Shown here: piece by piece, positions 1-8,531 of the stretch
Layout: every line of letters starts with the position of its first letter
Numbering within the stretch: position 1 is the stretch's first letter
From: Aeromonas fluvialis
GTDB taxonomy: Bacteria; Pseudomonadota; Gammaproteobacteria; Enterobacterales; Aeromonadaceae
Assembly: GCF_000819885.1 (NCBI RefSeq)
Contig: NZ_CDBO01000052.1
Span: forward strand, 1 to 64,000
Reading direction: 5' to 3'
DNA: 64,000 nt
Made by a program: the position numbers and the translations under genes
The notes under the pieces: generated by a model
Told to the model about the DNA's origin: nothing
The model's input: the letters and a program-made list of their open reading frames with translations, nothing else
Database searches by the model: none

Positions 1-46
1 CCACGTTAACGTGCGGTTTATTACGCTCAAATTTTTCTTTAGACAT
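1..46 (-). CDS. tuf: Elongation factor Tu, N-terminal fragment
   Basis: The first 15 codons read MSKEKFERNKPHVNV, the invariant start of bacterial EF-Tu, the GTPase that delivers aminoacyl-tRNA to the ribosome. The gene runs off the left edge of the window. A GAGGGA ribosome-binding site lies 5-7 bases before the ATG. It is the last gene of a minus-strand tRNA-tuf operon, as in the E. coli tufB arrangement (thrU-tyrU-glyT-thrT-tufB), so this copy corresponds by position to tufB. About 90 bases of leader separate the ATG from the tRNA-Thr-like element. Confidence 0.93.
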   Translation of the reverse strand, partial: MSKEKFERNKPHVNV

Positions 47-138
47 GATCGTCCCTCTAAACTAACGCTGAGTACGCGGTGGCAAGCTAACCACAGAACA
101 GTTTATATGATGGATTTGAATCTGGTGGGAAAGAGAGA

Positions 139-210
139 GGTACTGATGGCGGGTTCGCTTGCCGAACGCACCTTGGGGTGCGGCTCTGCTAACGCCTGAG
201 CCATATCAGC
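139..210 (-). pseudogene. Degenerate tRNA-Thr-like element in the tuf leader
   Basis: This occupies the exact place where E. coli has thrT. The 5' part, GCTGATATGGCTCAG, is that of tRNA-Thr, and the 3' part CATCAGT can pair with GCTGATA in six of seven positions. The D-stem GCTC/GAGC is intact. The anticodon stem GCACC/GGTGC closes a loop of only four bases (CCAA), so there is no anticodon. The T-arm is replaced by a GTTCG/CGAAC hairpin, and the 3' end is CC without CCA. It cannot decode. It is either a decayed thrT or a tRNA-shaped element kept in the tuf mRNA leader. Confidence 0.6.
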
Positions 211-214
211 ATCT

Positions 215-289
<75 letters not shown>

Positions 290-327
290 ATTTCTCTAAC
301 CCAAAGAACTCAAACCGCAGAGAAATA

Positions 328-412
328 TGGTGGAGGGAGAAGGATTCGAACCTTCGAAGGCAGAGCCGTCAGATTTACAGTCTGATCCCTTTGGCCACTC
401 GGGAACCCCTCC
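328..412 (-). tRNA. tyrU: tRNA-Tyr (anticodon GTA)
   Basis: An 85-base class II tRNA starts GGAGGGGTTCCCGAG and ends CTCCCTCCACCA with encoded CCA. The anticodon loop CTGTAAA gives GTA, and the long variable arm typical of tRNA-Tyr is present. It is the first tRNA after the operon promoter. The tRNA-Thr (thrU) that precedes it in E. coli is absent here. Confidence 0.95.
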
Positions 413-506
413 GGATGCCAGATTGTCACAGCGGTAATTCTGCTTGCACCCACTGTTTTTATCGCTTTTGCACGGCAAATAGGCGACAGACATCCAAGCG
501 TCGCGC

Positions 507-535
507 ATTTTATTGTAAGGATTTGGGGGATGCAA
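507..535 (-). promoter_or_regulatory. Sigma-70 promoter of the tRNA-tuf operon
   Basis: On the minus strand TTGCAT (530-535) and TAAAAT (507-512) are separated by exactly 17 bases. The following GCGCGACGC is a GC-rich discriminator of the kind that makes stable-RNA promoters sensitive to ppGpp. The start of transcription would lie near 500, about 90 bases before tRNA-Tyr. Confidence 0.7.
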
Positions 536-675
536 CCACTGAACCGAGCAAAATACGCTTTATTGCTGGGAAGTTTGCAAAAAAGCGGCTGGAAATCAGC
601 CAATCCTGCTGCGTCCCTTGTCGCCCCCCCACCCTTGGTGTATGGTCGCCGTGCCCAAGAAACAGTGATGACACC

Positions 676-1614
676 ATGACGACAGAGCATAACCCCTATC
701 TGCAATTCACCCGCGAACAATGGGCGTTATTGCGCGATTCGGTCCCCCTGACCCTGACCGAACACGATCTGCAGACCCTGCGCGGGATCAACGAGAAGGT
801 GTCATTGCGGGAAGTGGAAGAGATCTATCTGCCTCTCTCCCGCCTGCTCAATCTCTACGTCAAAGCCAAGCAGCGTCGCAGCCGGGTGCTGGAGCAGTTC
901 CTCGGCCAGTCCCGCGGCAAGGGCACCTACATCATCAGCATTGCCGGCAGCGTGGCGGGCGGCAAAAGCACCACAGCCCGTATTCTGCAAGCACTGCTGG
1001 AGCGCTGGCCGGAGCACCCGCGGGTGGAGCTGGTCACCACTGACGGCTTCCTTTATCCCAACAAGGTACTGGAAGAGCGCGGCCTGATGCGTCGAAAGGG
1101 GTTCCCTGAGTCCTACGATATCCGCCATCTGGTGGAATTTGTCGCCAATATCCGCGCCGGTCACGAAAAGGTCGAAGCGCCGGTCTACTCCCACCTTATC
1201 TACGACATCATCCCCGATGAGAAAAAGGTGGTGGAGCAGCCGGACATCCTGATCCTGGAAGGGCTCAATGTGCTGCAAAGCGGCATGGATTACCCGCAGG
1301 ATCCCCATAGGGTCTTCGTGTCGGACTTCGTCGACTTCTCCATCTATGTGGATGCCGATGCCGAACTGCTGCGCACCTGGTATATCGAGCGCTTCCTCAA
1401 ATTCAGAAGCGGTGCCTTCTCGGATCCCGACTCTTACTTCCATAACTACGCCAAACTAACCGAGAGTGAGGCGACCCGGATCGCCAGCAACATCTGGCAA
1501 GAGATCAACTATCTGAATTTACAGGAAAATATCCTGACAACTCGTGAGCGCGCCAACCTGATCATGACCAAAGGCCATGAGCACGCCATTGAGCAGATCA
1601 AGCTGCGTAAATGA
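676..1614 (+). CDS. coaA: Pantothenate kinase, type I (CoaA)
   Basis: A 312-residue protein, close to the 316 of E. coli CoaA. It phosphorylates pantothenate, the first and rate-controlling step of coenzyme A synthesis, in the cytoplasm. The P-loop GSVAGGKST lies near residue 95. The conserved [19 protein letters not shown] and [15 protein letters not shown] blocks follow in family order, and it ends in the usual basic LRK. The open frame extends upstream through the tRNA region, but homology begins at the ATG at 676 ([16 protein letters not shown]), which is taken as the start. It stands alone, transcribed away from the tRNA operon and closed by a terminator. Confidence 0.96.
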   Translation: MTTEHNPYLQFTREQWALLRDSVPLTLTEHDLQTLRGINEKVSLREVEEIYLPLSRLLNLYVKAKQRRSRVLEQFLGQSRGKGTYIISIAGSVAGGKSTTARILQALLERWPEHPRVELVTTDGFLYPNKVLEERGLMRRKGFPESYDIRHLVEFVANIRAGHEKVEAPVYSHLIYDIIPDEKKVVEQPDILILEGLNVLQSGMDYPQDPHRVFVSDFVDFSIYVDADAELLRTWYIERFLKFRSGAFSDPDSYFHNYAKLTESEATRIASNIWQEINYLNLQENILTTRERANLIMTKGHEHAIEQIKLRK

Positions 1615-1636
1615 TGACTGTCGTTGCCGGATAACG

Positions 1637-1664
1637 AAGAGGGGGCCCGTGGGCCCCCTCTTTT
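1637..1664 (+). terminator. Intrinsic terminator after coaA
   Basis: A G+C-rich hairpin (GAGGGGGCCC / GGGCCCCCTC, loop GT) is followed by TTTT. It ends coaA and, being near symmetrical, could also end the convergent birA transcript. Confidence 0.85.
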
Positions 1665-1694
1665 CTCTGGCATCATCAGCGGCCTTGCTGGCCA

Positions 1695-2660
1695 TCAGTC
1701 GCCCCGACGCAGGGAGAGCTCGCCCCCCAGATAGAATCTGATCCCTTCACCTGTCTCCAGCCGCAGAGCGCCGCGATCGTCGATACCACGGGCGATGCCG
1801 CGGATCTCCTGATCCCCCATCAGCAGGCGGACAGGGCGACCGGCAAAATGGTCGAGCCGGTTCCACGCGTCGACGAAGCTACCCAATCCGCTCTGTTCGA
1901 AGGTCTGCATGGCGGTTTGCAGGTGTGTCATCACCCGGGCAGCCAACTGGTTGCGATCCACCAGTTCCGGATTGATGTGACGCAGCTCGGCCCAGGCCTG
2001 ATCGATTTTCTCCCCTTCGCGGGCAGGCATGGCCAGATTCAGCCCTACACCGATCACCAGATGGCAGCTGGCCCCGGCACTGCCGCTCATCTCAACCAGT
2101 ATCCCTGCCAGTTTGCGGCCCTGATAGTAGAGGTCGTTTGGCCACTTGAGCTCAACGCCTTGATAGCCAAGAGACTCCAGCGCTTCGACTACCGCCACAC
2201 CGACCGCCAGACTCAGTCCCATGGCCGCCGCCATGCCTTGTTCGAGTCGCCAGTACATGCTGAGGATCAGCTGGCAACCGAACGGCGAGATCCAGGGCTT
2301 GCCACGACGACCGCGCCCGGCGGTCTGGCACTCGGCCAGACAGCTCTCCCCCGAGCGCAGCTCAGTGATCCGATCCAGCAGAAACTGGTTGGTCGACCCG
2401 ATGACCGGAAAACAGTGCACCGGCGCCATGGGTGCCAGTGCCTGCAAGGTGGCCTGATCATAGAGCGCCATAGGTACCGCCAGCCGGTACCCCTTGCCGG
2501 TCAGACTGAACAGATCTAGCCCCAGTTCCTTGAGCGCCGCCATGTGCTTGCTCACGGCCGCACGGCTGATGCCGAGCTGCTCGCCGAGCTGTTCGCCGGA
2601 GTGGAACTGGCCGTCGCTAAGCAGGGTGATCAGAGTCTGTCTGATGGGAGTCAGGGTCAT
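1695..2660 (-). CDS. birA: Biotin-protein ligase / biotin operon repressor BirA
   Basis: 321 residues, the same length as E. coli BirA. An N-terminal winged helix (GEQLGISRAAVSKHMAAL) precedes the ligase domain, which carries the biotin-adenylate loop GRGRRGKPW and KWPNDLYYQGRKLAGILVE. It activates biotin, attaches it to the acetyl-CoA carboxylase carrier protein, and represses biotin synthesis genes. The start is the ATG at 2660, which overlaps the murB stop as ATGA. A longer frame begins seven codons upstream inside murB but has no better support. It is translationally coupled to murB. Confidence 0.95.
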   Translation of the reverse strand: MTLTPIRQTLITLLSDGQFHSGEQLGEQLGISRAAVSKHMAALKELGLDLFSLTGKGYRLAVPMALYDQATLQALAPMAPVHCFPVIGSTNQFLLDRITELRSGESCLAECQTAGRGRRGKPWISPFGCQLILSMYWRLEQGMAAAMGLSLAVGVAVVEALESLGYQGVELKWPNDLYYQGRKLAGILVEMSGSAGASCHLVIGVGLNLAMPAREGEKIDQAWAELRHINPELVDRNQLAARVMTHLQTAMQTFEQSGLGSFVDAWNRLDHFAGRPVRLLMGDQEIRGIARGIDDRGALRLETGEGIRFYLGGELSLRRGD

Positions 2661-3694
2661 GAGAGTACCTCGTCGAGCCAAGTTTCACCCTGTGGTCCCA
2701 TAAAGCGCACCTCGTGCTCCAGCACCACGCCGAACTTTTGCTCCACACTGTCGCGCACATGGGCTGCCAGTGCGATCAGCTCCATGGCACTGGTGCCCCC
2801 CTGATTGACCAGAACCAGCGCCTGCTCCTCATGAACAGCAGCGCGGCCGATGGCGAAACCTTTCAGGCCGCACTGGTCGATGAGCCAGCCAGCCGCCAGC
2901 TTGGCCTGCCCTTCCCCGACCGGATAGCAGGGCATCTGTGGGTAGCGCAACGTGAGACTCTCCGCCAGTGCGGCGGGCACCACCGGATTCTTGAAGAAGC
3001 TGCCGGCATTACCGAGCACCGCAGGATCCGGCAGCTTGGCCATGCGGGTGGCACAGACGGTATCGAAGATGGCCTGCGCCGAAGGTGCATCACTGAGCGC
3101 CGCCAGCGGGCCATAGCCCAGCGCAGGCTGCCACGCCTTGGGCAGTTTGAGCCCGATGGCAGTGATCAGGTGGGAATCCTGATACTCGTGCTTGAAGATA
3201 CTGTCGCGATAACCGAAGCGGCACTCTGCCGCCGCGATCCGCTCAATCTCGCCACTCTGCCAGTTGAATGCCTCGACATAGGCGCAGAAGTCCGCCAGCT
3301 CGACGCCGTAGGCTCCAATATTTTGTACCGGAGCAGCGCCAACCGTGCCGGGGATCAGGGCCAGATTCTCCAGCCCGAACCACCCCTGCTTCATGGTATG
3401 ACAGACCAGCTCGTGCCAGTTCTCACCGGCCGCTACATGGATCAGCCAGTGATCCCCTCCATCTTCTGCGGCAATCCCCTTGAGCCGGTTGAGCACCACC
3501 AGCCCGTGGAAATCAGTGGTGAAGAGTAGATTGCTGCCACCGCCAAGGGTGAGCCGTGGCATGGTCGCCAACTGCGGATCGCTGCGCAGGGCCACCAGAT
3601 CGGCAAGCTGCTCCACCTCGGCCAGCCAGAGGCAGTGCGCATCGAGGGCAAGGGTATTGAGCTTCAACAAGGAGGCGTTGGCATTCAGTTTCAT
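2657..3694 (-). CDS. murB: UDP-N-acetylenolpyruvoylglucosamine reductase (MurB)
   Basis: 345 residues (E. coli 342). This FAD enzyme reduces UDP-GlcNAc-enolpyruvate with NADPH to give UDP-MurNAc, the second committed step of peptidoglycan synthesis. The FAD-binding stretch LGGGSNLLF and the IPGTVGAAPVQNIGAYG block are present. GNAGSFFKNPVV carries the catalytic serine, and the C-terminal substrate domain contains AAGWLIDQCGLKG. It is first in the murB-birA operon, an arrangement common in gamma-proteobacteria. Confidence 0.96.
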   Translation of the reverse strand: MKLNANASLLKLNTLALDAHCLWLAEVEQLADLVALRSDPQLATMPRLTLGGGSNLLFTTDFHGLVVLNRLKGIAAEDGGDHWLIHVAAGENWHELVCHTMKQGWFGLENLALIPGTVGAAPVQNIGAYGVELADFCAYVEAFNWQSGEIERIAAAECRFGYRDSIFKHEYQDSHLITAIGLKLPKAWQPALGYGPLAALSDAPSAQAIFDTVCATRMAKLPDPAVLGNAGSFFKNPVVPAALAESLTLRYPQMPCYPVGEGQAKLAAGWLIDQCGLKGFAIGRAAVHEEQALVLVNQGGTSAMELIALAAHVRDSVEQKFGVVLEHEVRFMGPQGETWLDEVLS

Positions 3695-3821
3695 CTGTCT
3701 ATTCCGGCTTGGTGCAAGGGCGCAGTCTACCTCAAGTTACCCCGTGACGAAAAATCCGAGCCCTTTTCGGGGTAATAACAGTGGTTTACAGTAGGCGACT
3801 TCAACCGTTGAGGAAAATCTC

Positions 3822-4475
3822 ATGAACAACCAGTTTGCCGTGATCGGCCTGGGGTTATTTGGCAGCGCGCTGTGCGAAGAGCTGCAGAGACAGGATGCCG
3901 AAGTACTGGCGATTGACATCGATGAGAGCAAAACCCGCCAAATCGCCACCCTCTGCAACCACGTCATCGTCGCCGATGCCACCGATGAGTCCACCGTTGC
4001 CGAGCTGGGGCTGGCCAATTTCGATATCGTCTTCGTCGCCATCGGCGATAACCTGGAGACCAGTATTCTCACCACGCTGATACTTAAAGAAGCCGGGGTG
4101 AAGAAGGTGTGGGTCAAGGCGCGCGACAAGTTCCATGCCAAGATCCTGCAGAAAGTGGGCGCCGACAAGGTGATCAATCCGGAATGGGATATGGGGCGCC
4201 GGGTCGCCCAGAGCATGCTCGACAACCGGTTGTTCGACTATCTGGAGCTGGGCCACGACATGGTGCTGACCGAGTTTGTCATCGGCCTGCCGCAAAATGG
4301 CAAAGCGCTTGGTGATCTCCATCTGCTGCAACAAAACGACTTCCAGCTGCTCGCCATCAAGCGGGGTGAGGTGCTGCACAACGTACTGACCGGCAAGATG
4401 GCACTGCAACTGGGTGACATCCTGATCCTTGCAGGCAACAAACACGCCATCGACCACTGGCTCGAAACCCTATGA
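3822..4475 (+). CDS. ktrA: Potassium uptake regulatory subunit KtrA
   Basis: 217 residues with an N-terminal Rossmann RCK fold (GLGLFGSALCEEL, a GxGxxG nucleotide-binding loop, and acidic DID at the end of the second strand) and a C-terminal RCK-C domain. In Vibrio-type Ktr systems it forms a cytoplasmic ring that gates KtrB in response to ATP/ADP. Its stop overlaps the ktrB start as ATGA, so the two are translated together. The length fits KtrA (about 220) and excludes the two-domain TrkA (about 460). Confidence 0.93.
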   Translation: MNNQFAVIGLGLFGSALCEELQRQDAEVLAIDIDESKTRQIATLCNHVIVADATDESTVAELGLANFDIVFVAIGDNLETSILTTLILKEAGVKKVWVKARDKFHAKILQKVGADKVINPEWDMGRRVAQSMLDNRLFDYLELGHDMVLTEFVIGLPQNGKALGDLHLLQQNDFQLLAIKRGEVLHNVLTGKMALQLGDILILAGNKHAIDHWLETL

Positions 4476-5827
4476 TTAACTGGCGCAGCAGCTACGCCTT
4501 CACCCTCCATCGGGAGCAGGACTCTCGCTGGAGCGAAGCCCGGCTGATCCTCGGCAGCTTTCTGATCATTCTGCTGGTTGGCACCCTCTTTCTGGCGCAA
4601 CCCTCAAGCCACAATGGCGAGGTGAGCTTCATCAACGCCTTGTTTACCGCCACCTCGGCAATCAGCGTGACCGGTCTTGGCGTGGTGGACACCGGCACAG
4701 CCTTTACCCTGCAGGGGCAGATTTTCCTGCTGATGCTGATGGAGATCGGCGGACTGGGCCAGATGACCATGACCTTGCTGCTGATCGCCCTTTTCAGCAA
4801 GCGGGTCGGTCTGCGCCAACAGGTGCTGGCCAAGGAGGCTCTGGGGCAGGAGGGCTCGGTCAACATCATTCAGCTGGTCAAACGGATCGTACTGTTCGCC
4901 TTTATTGCTCAGCTGATCGGCACCGGTATCATGGCGATCCGCTGGGTGCCCGAGATGGGGTGGGTGCACGGCCTCTATGTCAGCTTCTTCCACGCGGTAT
5001 CGGCCTTCAACAACGCCGGGTTTTCGCTCTTTGCCAACAACCTCATCGACTATAGAGACGACCCCATCATTAGCCTGACCATCGCCGGTCTGCTGATCCT
5101 GGGGGGGATCGGCTTTACCGTCATCGTCGATCTGGTACGCAACCGCCGTTGGCGCAAGCTGAAGCTGCACAGCAAGCTGATGCTGCTGATGACCCCGGCA
5201 TTGCTGCTGATCGGTACGTTGATGTTCTGGCTGCTGGAGCGCAACAACCCGGGCACCCTCGGCAACGCCGGGTTCGGTGGCCAACTGCTGGCAGCCTTCT
5301 TCCAGTCTGCCAGTGCCCGTACCGCCGGTTTCAATACCATCGATATCGGGCTGATGACCCCGGCAGCCCTGCTGTTCCTGATGATGCTGATGTTTATCGG
5401 TGCCGGCGCTACCTCAACCGGTGGTGGTATCAAGGTGACCACCTTCGCAGTCGTGCTGCTGGCGACCAAGGCGTTTCTGACCAAACGGCCCCATGTCACC
5501 GCGTTTGGCCGTACCCTGTCGCCCCAGATCGTGACCCGCTCGCTGGCCATCATCATCGTCAGCACCATGGTGCTGATGCTGGCGATGTTCCTGCTGATGG
5601 TGACCGAGGATCTGCCGTTCGACAAAATCATGTTCGAGACCATCTCGGCATTTGCCACCGTAGGCCTCTCTACCGGCATCACCGCCTCTCTGAGTGAGCC
5701 TGGCAAGCTTATTCTGGTGCTGGTGATGATCTGCGGCCGTCTTGGCCCGCTGACCCTGGCCTTTATGCTGGCCCGCCCGGTCGAGACCCGCATCCGTTAT
5801 CCGGAAGAGAACGTCTATACAGGCTAA
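4472..5827 (+). CDS. ktrB: Potassium-translocating subunit KtrB
   Basis: 451 residues, strongly hydrophobic, with the four pore-loop repeats of the Trk/Ktr/HKT superfamily. Selectivity-filter segments are visible as TATSAISVTGLGVVD, AFNNAGFSLF, ARTAGFNTIDI and TVGLSTGITA. It is the sodium-dependent potassium channel-like transporter of the inner membrane and works with KtrA encoded immediately upstream. The gene is followed by a strong hairpin terminator. Confidence 0.94.
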   Translation: MINWRSSYAFTLHREQDSRWSEARLILGSFLIILLVGTLFLAQPSSHNGEVSFINALFTATSAISVTGLGVVDTGTAFTLQGQIFLLMLMEIGGLGQMTMTLLLIALFSKRVGLRQQVLAKEALGQEGSVNIIQLVKRIVLFAFIAQLIGTGIMAIRWVPEMGWVHGLYVSFFHAVSAFNNAGFSLFANNLIDYRDDPIISLTIAGLLILGGIGFTVIVDLVRNRRWRKLKLHSKLMLLMTPALLLIGTLMFWLLERNNPGTLGNAGFGGQLLAAFFQSASARTAGFNTIDIGLMTPAALLFLMMLMFIGAGATSTGGGIKVTTFAVVLLATKAFLTKRPHVTAFGRTLSPQIVTRSLAIIIVSTMVLMLAMFLLMVTEDLPFDKIMFETISAFATVGLSTGITASLSEPGKLILVLVMICGRLGPLTLAFMLARPVETRIRYPEENVYTG

Positions 5828-5856
5828 GTGGCGCCAGGCCATTACAGCGATAAAAA

Positions 5857-5890
5857 AGAGAGAGGGGCACATGGCCTCTCTCTCTTTTTC
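5857..5890 (+). terminator. Intrinsic terminator after ktrAB
   Basis: AGAGAGAGG / CCTCTCTCT stem with a short loop, followed by CTCTTTTT. The preceding AAAAAA gives it a weaker U-tract for topB coming from the other side. Confidence 0.8.
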
Positions 5891-5934
5891 AGCTGACGGC
5901 GTCTGCTCATCAGCCAGCCATGCCCCTGATACGG

Positions 5935-7911
5935 TCAGGCCGCTTTGCTTTTGGCGGTGCGCTTGCCCGTACTCTTGCGCGGGGCTCCACCAGCACTGCT
6001 GGCCGCCGGACTCTTGCGCCTGGTAAAGCGCCGCTTGCTGGCCCCCGGCGCCTCCTTGGGCAGGGCGCTGAAGCTGGCGCCAGAGTCCTGCCGCGCCCCC
6101 TCGATCAGGCCGTTGAGCTGCTCGGTGAGTGGCCCCATAAACTGCTGGTAGCTGCCGTGGCGCTCGGCGATCTGACCGAGGATCTGCTCCCACAGCGCCG
6201 TCATATCCGGCGTGGTGGCCGTCGCGGGTAGCGCCTGCACCAGCGCCCGCCCGGTCGGGGTCGCCTTGATGCTCTTACCCTGACGCACCAGAAAACTGCG
6301 CCTGAACAGCAGGTCGATAATTCCCGCCCGGGTCGCCTCGGTGCCGAGACCGTCGGTATCGCGCAGGGTCTTGCGGATCTCGGGATCCTGCACATAGCGG
6401 GCGATGCCGGTCATGGCGGCCAGCAGGGTGGCATCGGTGAACGACTTGGGCGGCTGGGTCATCTTCTCCTGCAGCTCGCCCCGCTCGCAGAGCAGTTGTG
6501 CGCCCTCCTTCAGCGCGGGTAGAGTGCCCGCCTTCTCTTCGTCGTCATCCTCCTCCACCCCGAGCAGTGCCTTCCAGCCCGCCTTGAGGATTCGTCGCGC
6601 CTTGGCCTGAAACAGACCACCGGCGATGCGCAACAGCACCCTGCTGTCGTTGTATTCAAACGGCGGATAGAACTGCAGCAGGTACTGGCGGGCAATCAGA
6701 CCGTAAAGCTTCGCCTCATCGGCTCCCAGCGCTGCGGGGTTGCCATGCTTCTCGGTAGGGATGATGGCGTGGTGGGCATCCACCTTGCTGTCGTTCCACG
6801 CCTTGCTGCGGATCTTGCCGTCCGCCTCGCTCACCGCCTTGGCCAGCGCAGGCGCTGTAGCGGCGATGGCGCCACGCACTTGCTCGGCCCGCTTGAAGTG
6901 GTCGGTCGGCAGATAACGGCTGTCGGAGCGCGGATAGGTGATGAGCTTGTGGCGCTCGTAGAGGCTCTGGCAGATGTCGAGCACCCGCTTGGCATCCATG
7001 CCGAACCGCTTGGCGGCATCGATCTGCAGGCTGGAGAGGTTATAGGGCAGCGGCGCCGCCTGCTTGCGGGCCTGCTCTTCCACCGATTCGACTCGTGCAG
7101 GTTGGCCGTTGATCCGGCTCACCACCTTGTCGGCCAGCGCCCGGTTGAGCACCCGCCCCTCCTCGTCCTGCCACGGCAGGCAGGCTTCGGACGGCAGCCA
7201 CTTGGCGGTGAAGCGCTCGTTGCCGTCAGTCAGCAGGTGGGCCAGCACCTCGTAGAATGGTTTGGGGACAAATGCCTCGATCTCCAGATCCCGCCGCACC
7301 ACCAGCCCGAGCAGCGGGGTCTGCACCCGACCGACCGAGAGCAGCTCGCTGCAACCGGCCTTACGCCCGAGCAGGGTATAGGCGCGGGTCATGTTGATGC
7401 CGTAGAGCCAGTCGGCCCGACTGCGAGCCAGCGCCGAGACCGCCAGCGGCACGAACTCCTTGTTGTCCCTGAGCTTCTCGAGGGCCCGGCGCACCGCAGG
7501 CGGGTTGAGATCGCTGATGAGACAACGCTGCACCGGCTTGGTTTTCGGGTAGCCGAGAAAGTCGATCACCTCATCCACCAGCAACTGCCCTTCCCGGTCC
7601 GGGTCACCGGCGTTGACCACGCAGTCCGCCTGCTTGATCAGCCGCTTGATGACGGTGAGCTGGGTTTTGGTCTTGGGCTTGGCCACCAGCTGCCACTGGG
7701 CGGGGATGATGGGGAGATGCTCCATCCGCCACTGCTTGAAGGCGGCGTCATAAGCATCGGGCTCGGCCTGCTCCAGCAGATGGCCGATGCACCAGGTGAC
7801 CACATCCCCCCGGGCTGTTTCGATAAAACCGTCGCCCTTCTTGTGGGGCTTGGGCAGAGCATCGGCAATGGCGCGGCCCAGCGTGGGCTTCTCGGCGATA
7901 AAGAGTCGCAT
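5935..7911 (-). CDS. topB: DNA topoisomerase III (TopB)
   Basis: 658 residues (E. coli 653). A type IA topoisomerase that decatenates DNA and resolves recombination and replication intermediates. The Toprim domain shows IAEKP at the start and the acidic [15 protein letters not shown]. The active-site tyrosine is in [13 protein letters not shown], near residue 328. The C-terminal tail is rich in Lys, Arg and Ala, as is usual for DNA binding. The start is the ATG at 7911. A near-consensus LexA box overlaps the -10 element just upstream, so the gene is probably in the SOS regulon. Confidence 0.96.
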   Translation of the reverse strand: MRLFIAEKPTLGRAIADALPKPHKKGDGFIETARGDVVTWCIGHLLEQAEPDAYDAAFKQWRMEHLPIIPAQWQLVAKPKTKTQLTVIKRLIKQADCVVNAGDPDREGQLLVDEVIDFLGYPKTKPVQRCLISDLNPPAVRRALEKLRDNKEFVPLAVSALARSRADWLYGINMTRAYTLLGRKAGCSELLSVGRVQTPLLGLVVRRDLEIEAFVPKPFYEVLAHLLTDGNERFTAKWLPSEACLPWQDEEGRVLNRALADKVVSRINGQPARVESVEEQARKQAAPLPYNLSSLQIDAAKRFGMDAKRVLDICQSLYERHKLITYPRSDSRYLPTDHFKRAEQVRGAIAATAPALAKAVSEADGKIRSKAWNDSKVDAHHAIIPTEKHGNPAALGADEAKLYGLIARQYLLQFYPPFEYNDSRVLLRIAGGLFQAKARRILKAGWKALLGVEEDDDEEKAGTLPALKEGAQLLCERGELQEKMTQPPKSFTDATLLAAMTGIARYVQDPEIRKTLRDTDGLGTEATRAGIIDLLFRRSFLVRQGKSIKATPTGRALVQALPATATTPDMTALWEQILGQIAERHGSYQQFMGPLTEQLNGLIEGARQDSGASFSALPKEAPGASKRRFTRRKSPAASSAGGAPRKSTGKRTAKSKAA

Positions 7912-7927
7912 CGGTGGCTACCTGCAA

Positions 7928-7947
7928 TACTGTATATACAGACAGTA
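7928..7947 (-). promoter_or_regulatory. LexA (SOS) box upstream of topB
   Basis: The 20-mer TACTGTATATACAGACAGTA matches the enterobacterial consensus TACTGTATATATATACAGTA at 18 of 20 positions, including CTGT-N8-ACAG and both flanking TA pairs. It sits 17-36 bases before the topB ATG and covers the -10 box. Confidence 0.8.
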
Positions 7948-7972
7948 TACAACTGCCGCCGCGAAAGCCCAA
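7944..7972 (-). promoter_or_regulatory. Sigma-70 promoter of topB
   Basis: TTGGGC (7967-7972) and TATACT (7944-7949) on the minus strand are 17 bases apart. The -10 overlaps the LexA box by four bases, so bound LexA would exclude RNA polymerase. The promoter lies immediately after the stop of the upstream receiver gene, giving topB its own transcript. Confidence 0.7.
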
Positions 7973-7978
7973 CTGCCC

Positions 7979-8476
7979 CTATTCGTCGAACGGGTGATCG
8001 TGGATGGCGGCGAACAGCCGCGCCTGATTGAGCAGCGGCGCATAGTGGAAGGCGCTTTCACTATCTACCGCCAGCAGGTAGTCGGTCAGCTGTTCGCGCA
8101 CCGCCTCCTGCAGGGTCTCCAGCTTCCACGGTTTGGCGAGGTAGTAGTGCAGGCCGCCACGATTGACCGCCTCGACGGTGGCCTCCAGCCCAGCCTGTCC
8201 GGTCAGCAGCAGCTTGCGGCTGGCACGGGTGGTGGCACGCCGGTTAAGTTCGATCAGAAAGTCGACTCCCAGGGTTCCCGGCATGATGTGGTCACAGAGG
8301 ATCAGGGCCAACCGCCCGCCTTCTGCTTCCCACTCCTGTACCACCTCTCGCGCCTCATCGACGCTCTCGGCAGCCTCCAGCTCGAAGTGGGAACGAAACT
8401 GAGCCAGATCGTGGATCACCGCCTCCAGCACCTCCCGCTCGTCATCCACACACAGGATCAGATACTTTTTCTTCAT
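7979..8476 (-). CDS. Single-domain response regulator (receiver protein)
   Basis: 165 residues, essentially one CheY-like receiver followed by a short tail, with no DNA-binding or enzymatic output domain. Acidic pocket residues are DDE near the start, the phospho-acceptor Asp is in ILCDHIMPG, and Thr (LLTG) and Lys (AKPW) are in place. A consensus AGGAG site precedes the ATG at 8476. It lies 55 bases after the hybrid kinase gene and its receiver closely resembles the kinase's own N-terminal receiver. The pair is probably one phosphorelay, with this protein acting by protein contact. Its target is unknown. Confidence 0.85.
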   Translation of the reverse strand: MKKKYLILCVDDEREVLEAVIHDLAQFRSHFELEAAESVDEAREVVQEWEAEGGRLALILCDHIMPGTLGVDFLIELNRRATTRASRKLLLTGQAGLEATVEAVNRGGLHYYLAKPWKLETLQEAVREQLTDYLLAVDSESAFHYAPLLNQARLFAAIHDHPFDE

Positions 8477-8531
8477 TGCTCCTCCTTGGCGACATGGTTT
8501 GGCACACCGCGTGATTAATACTGGCGACGGC

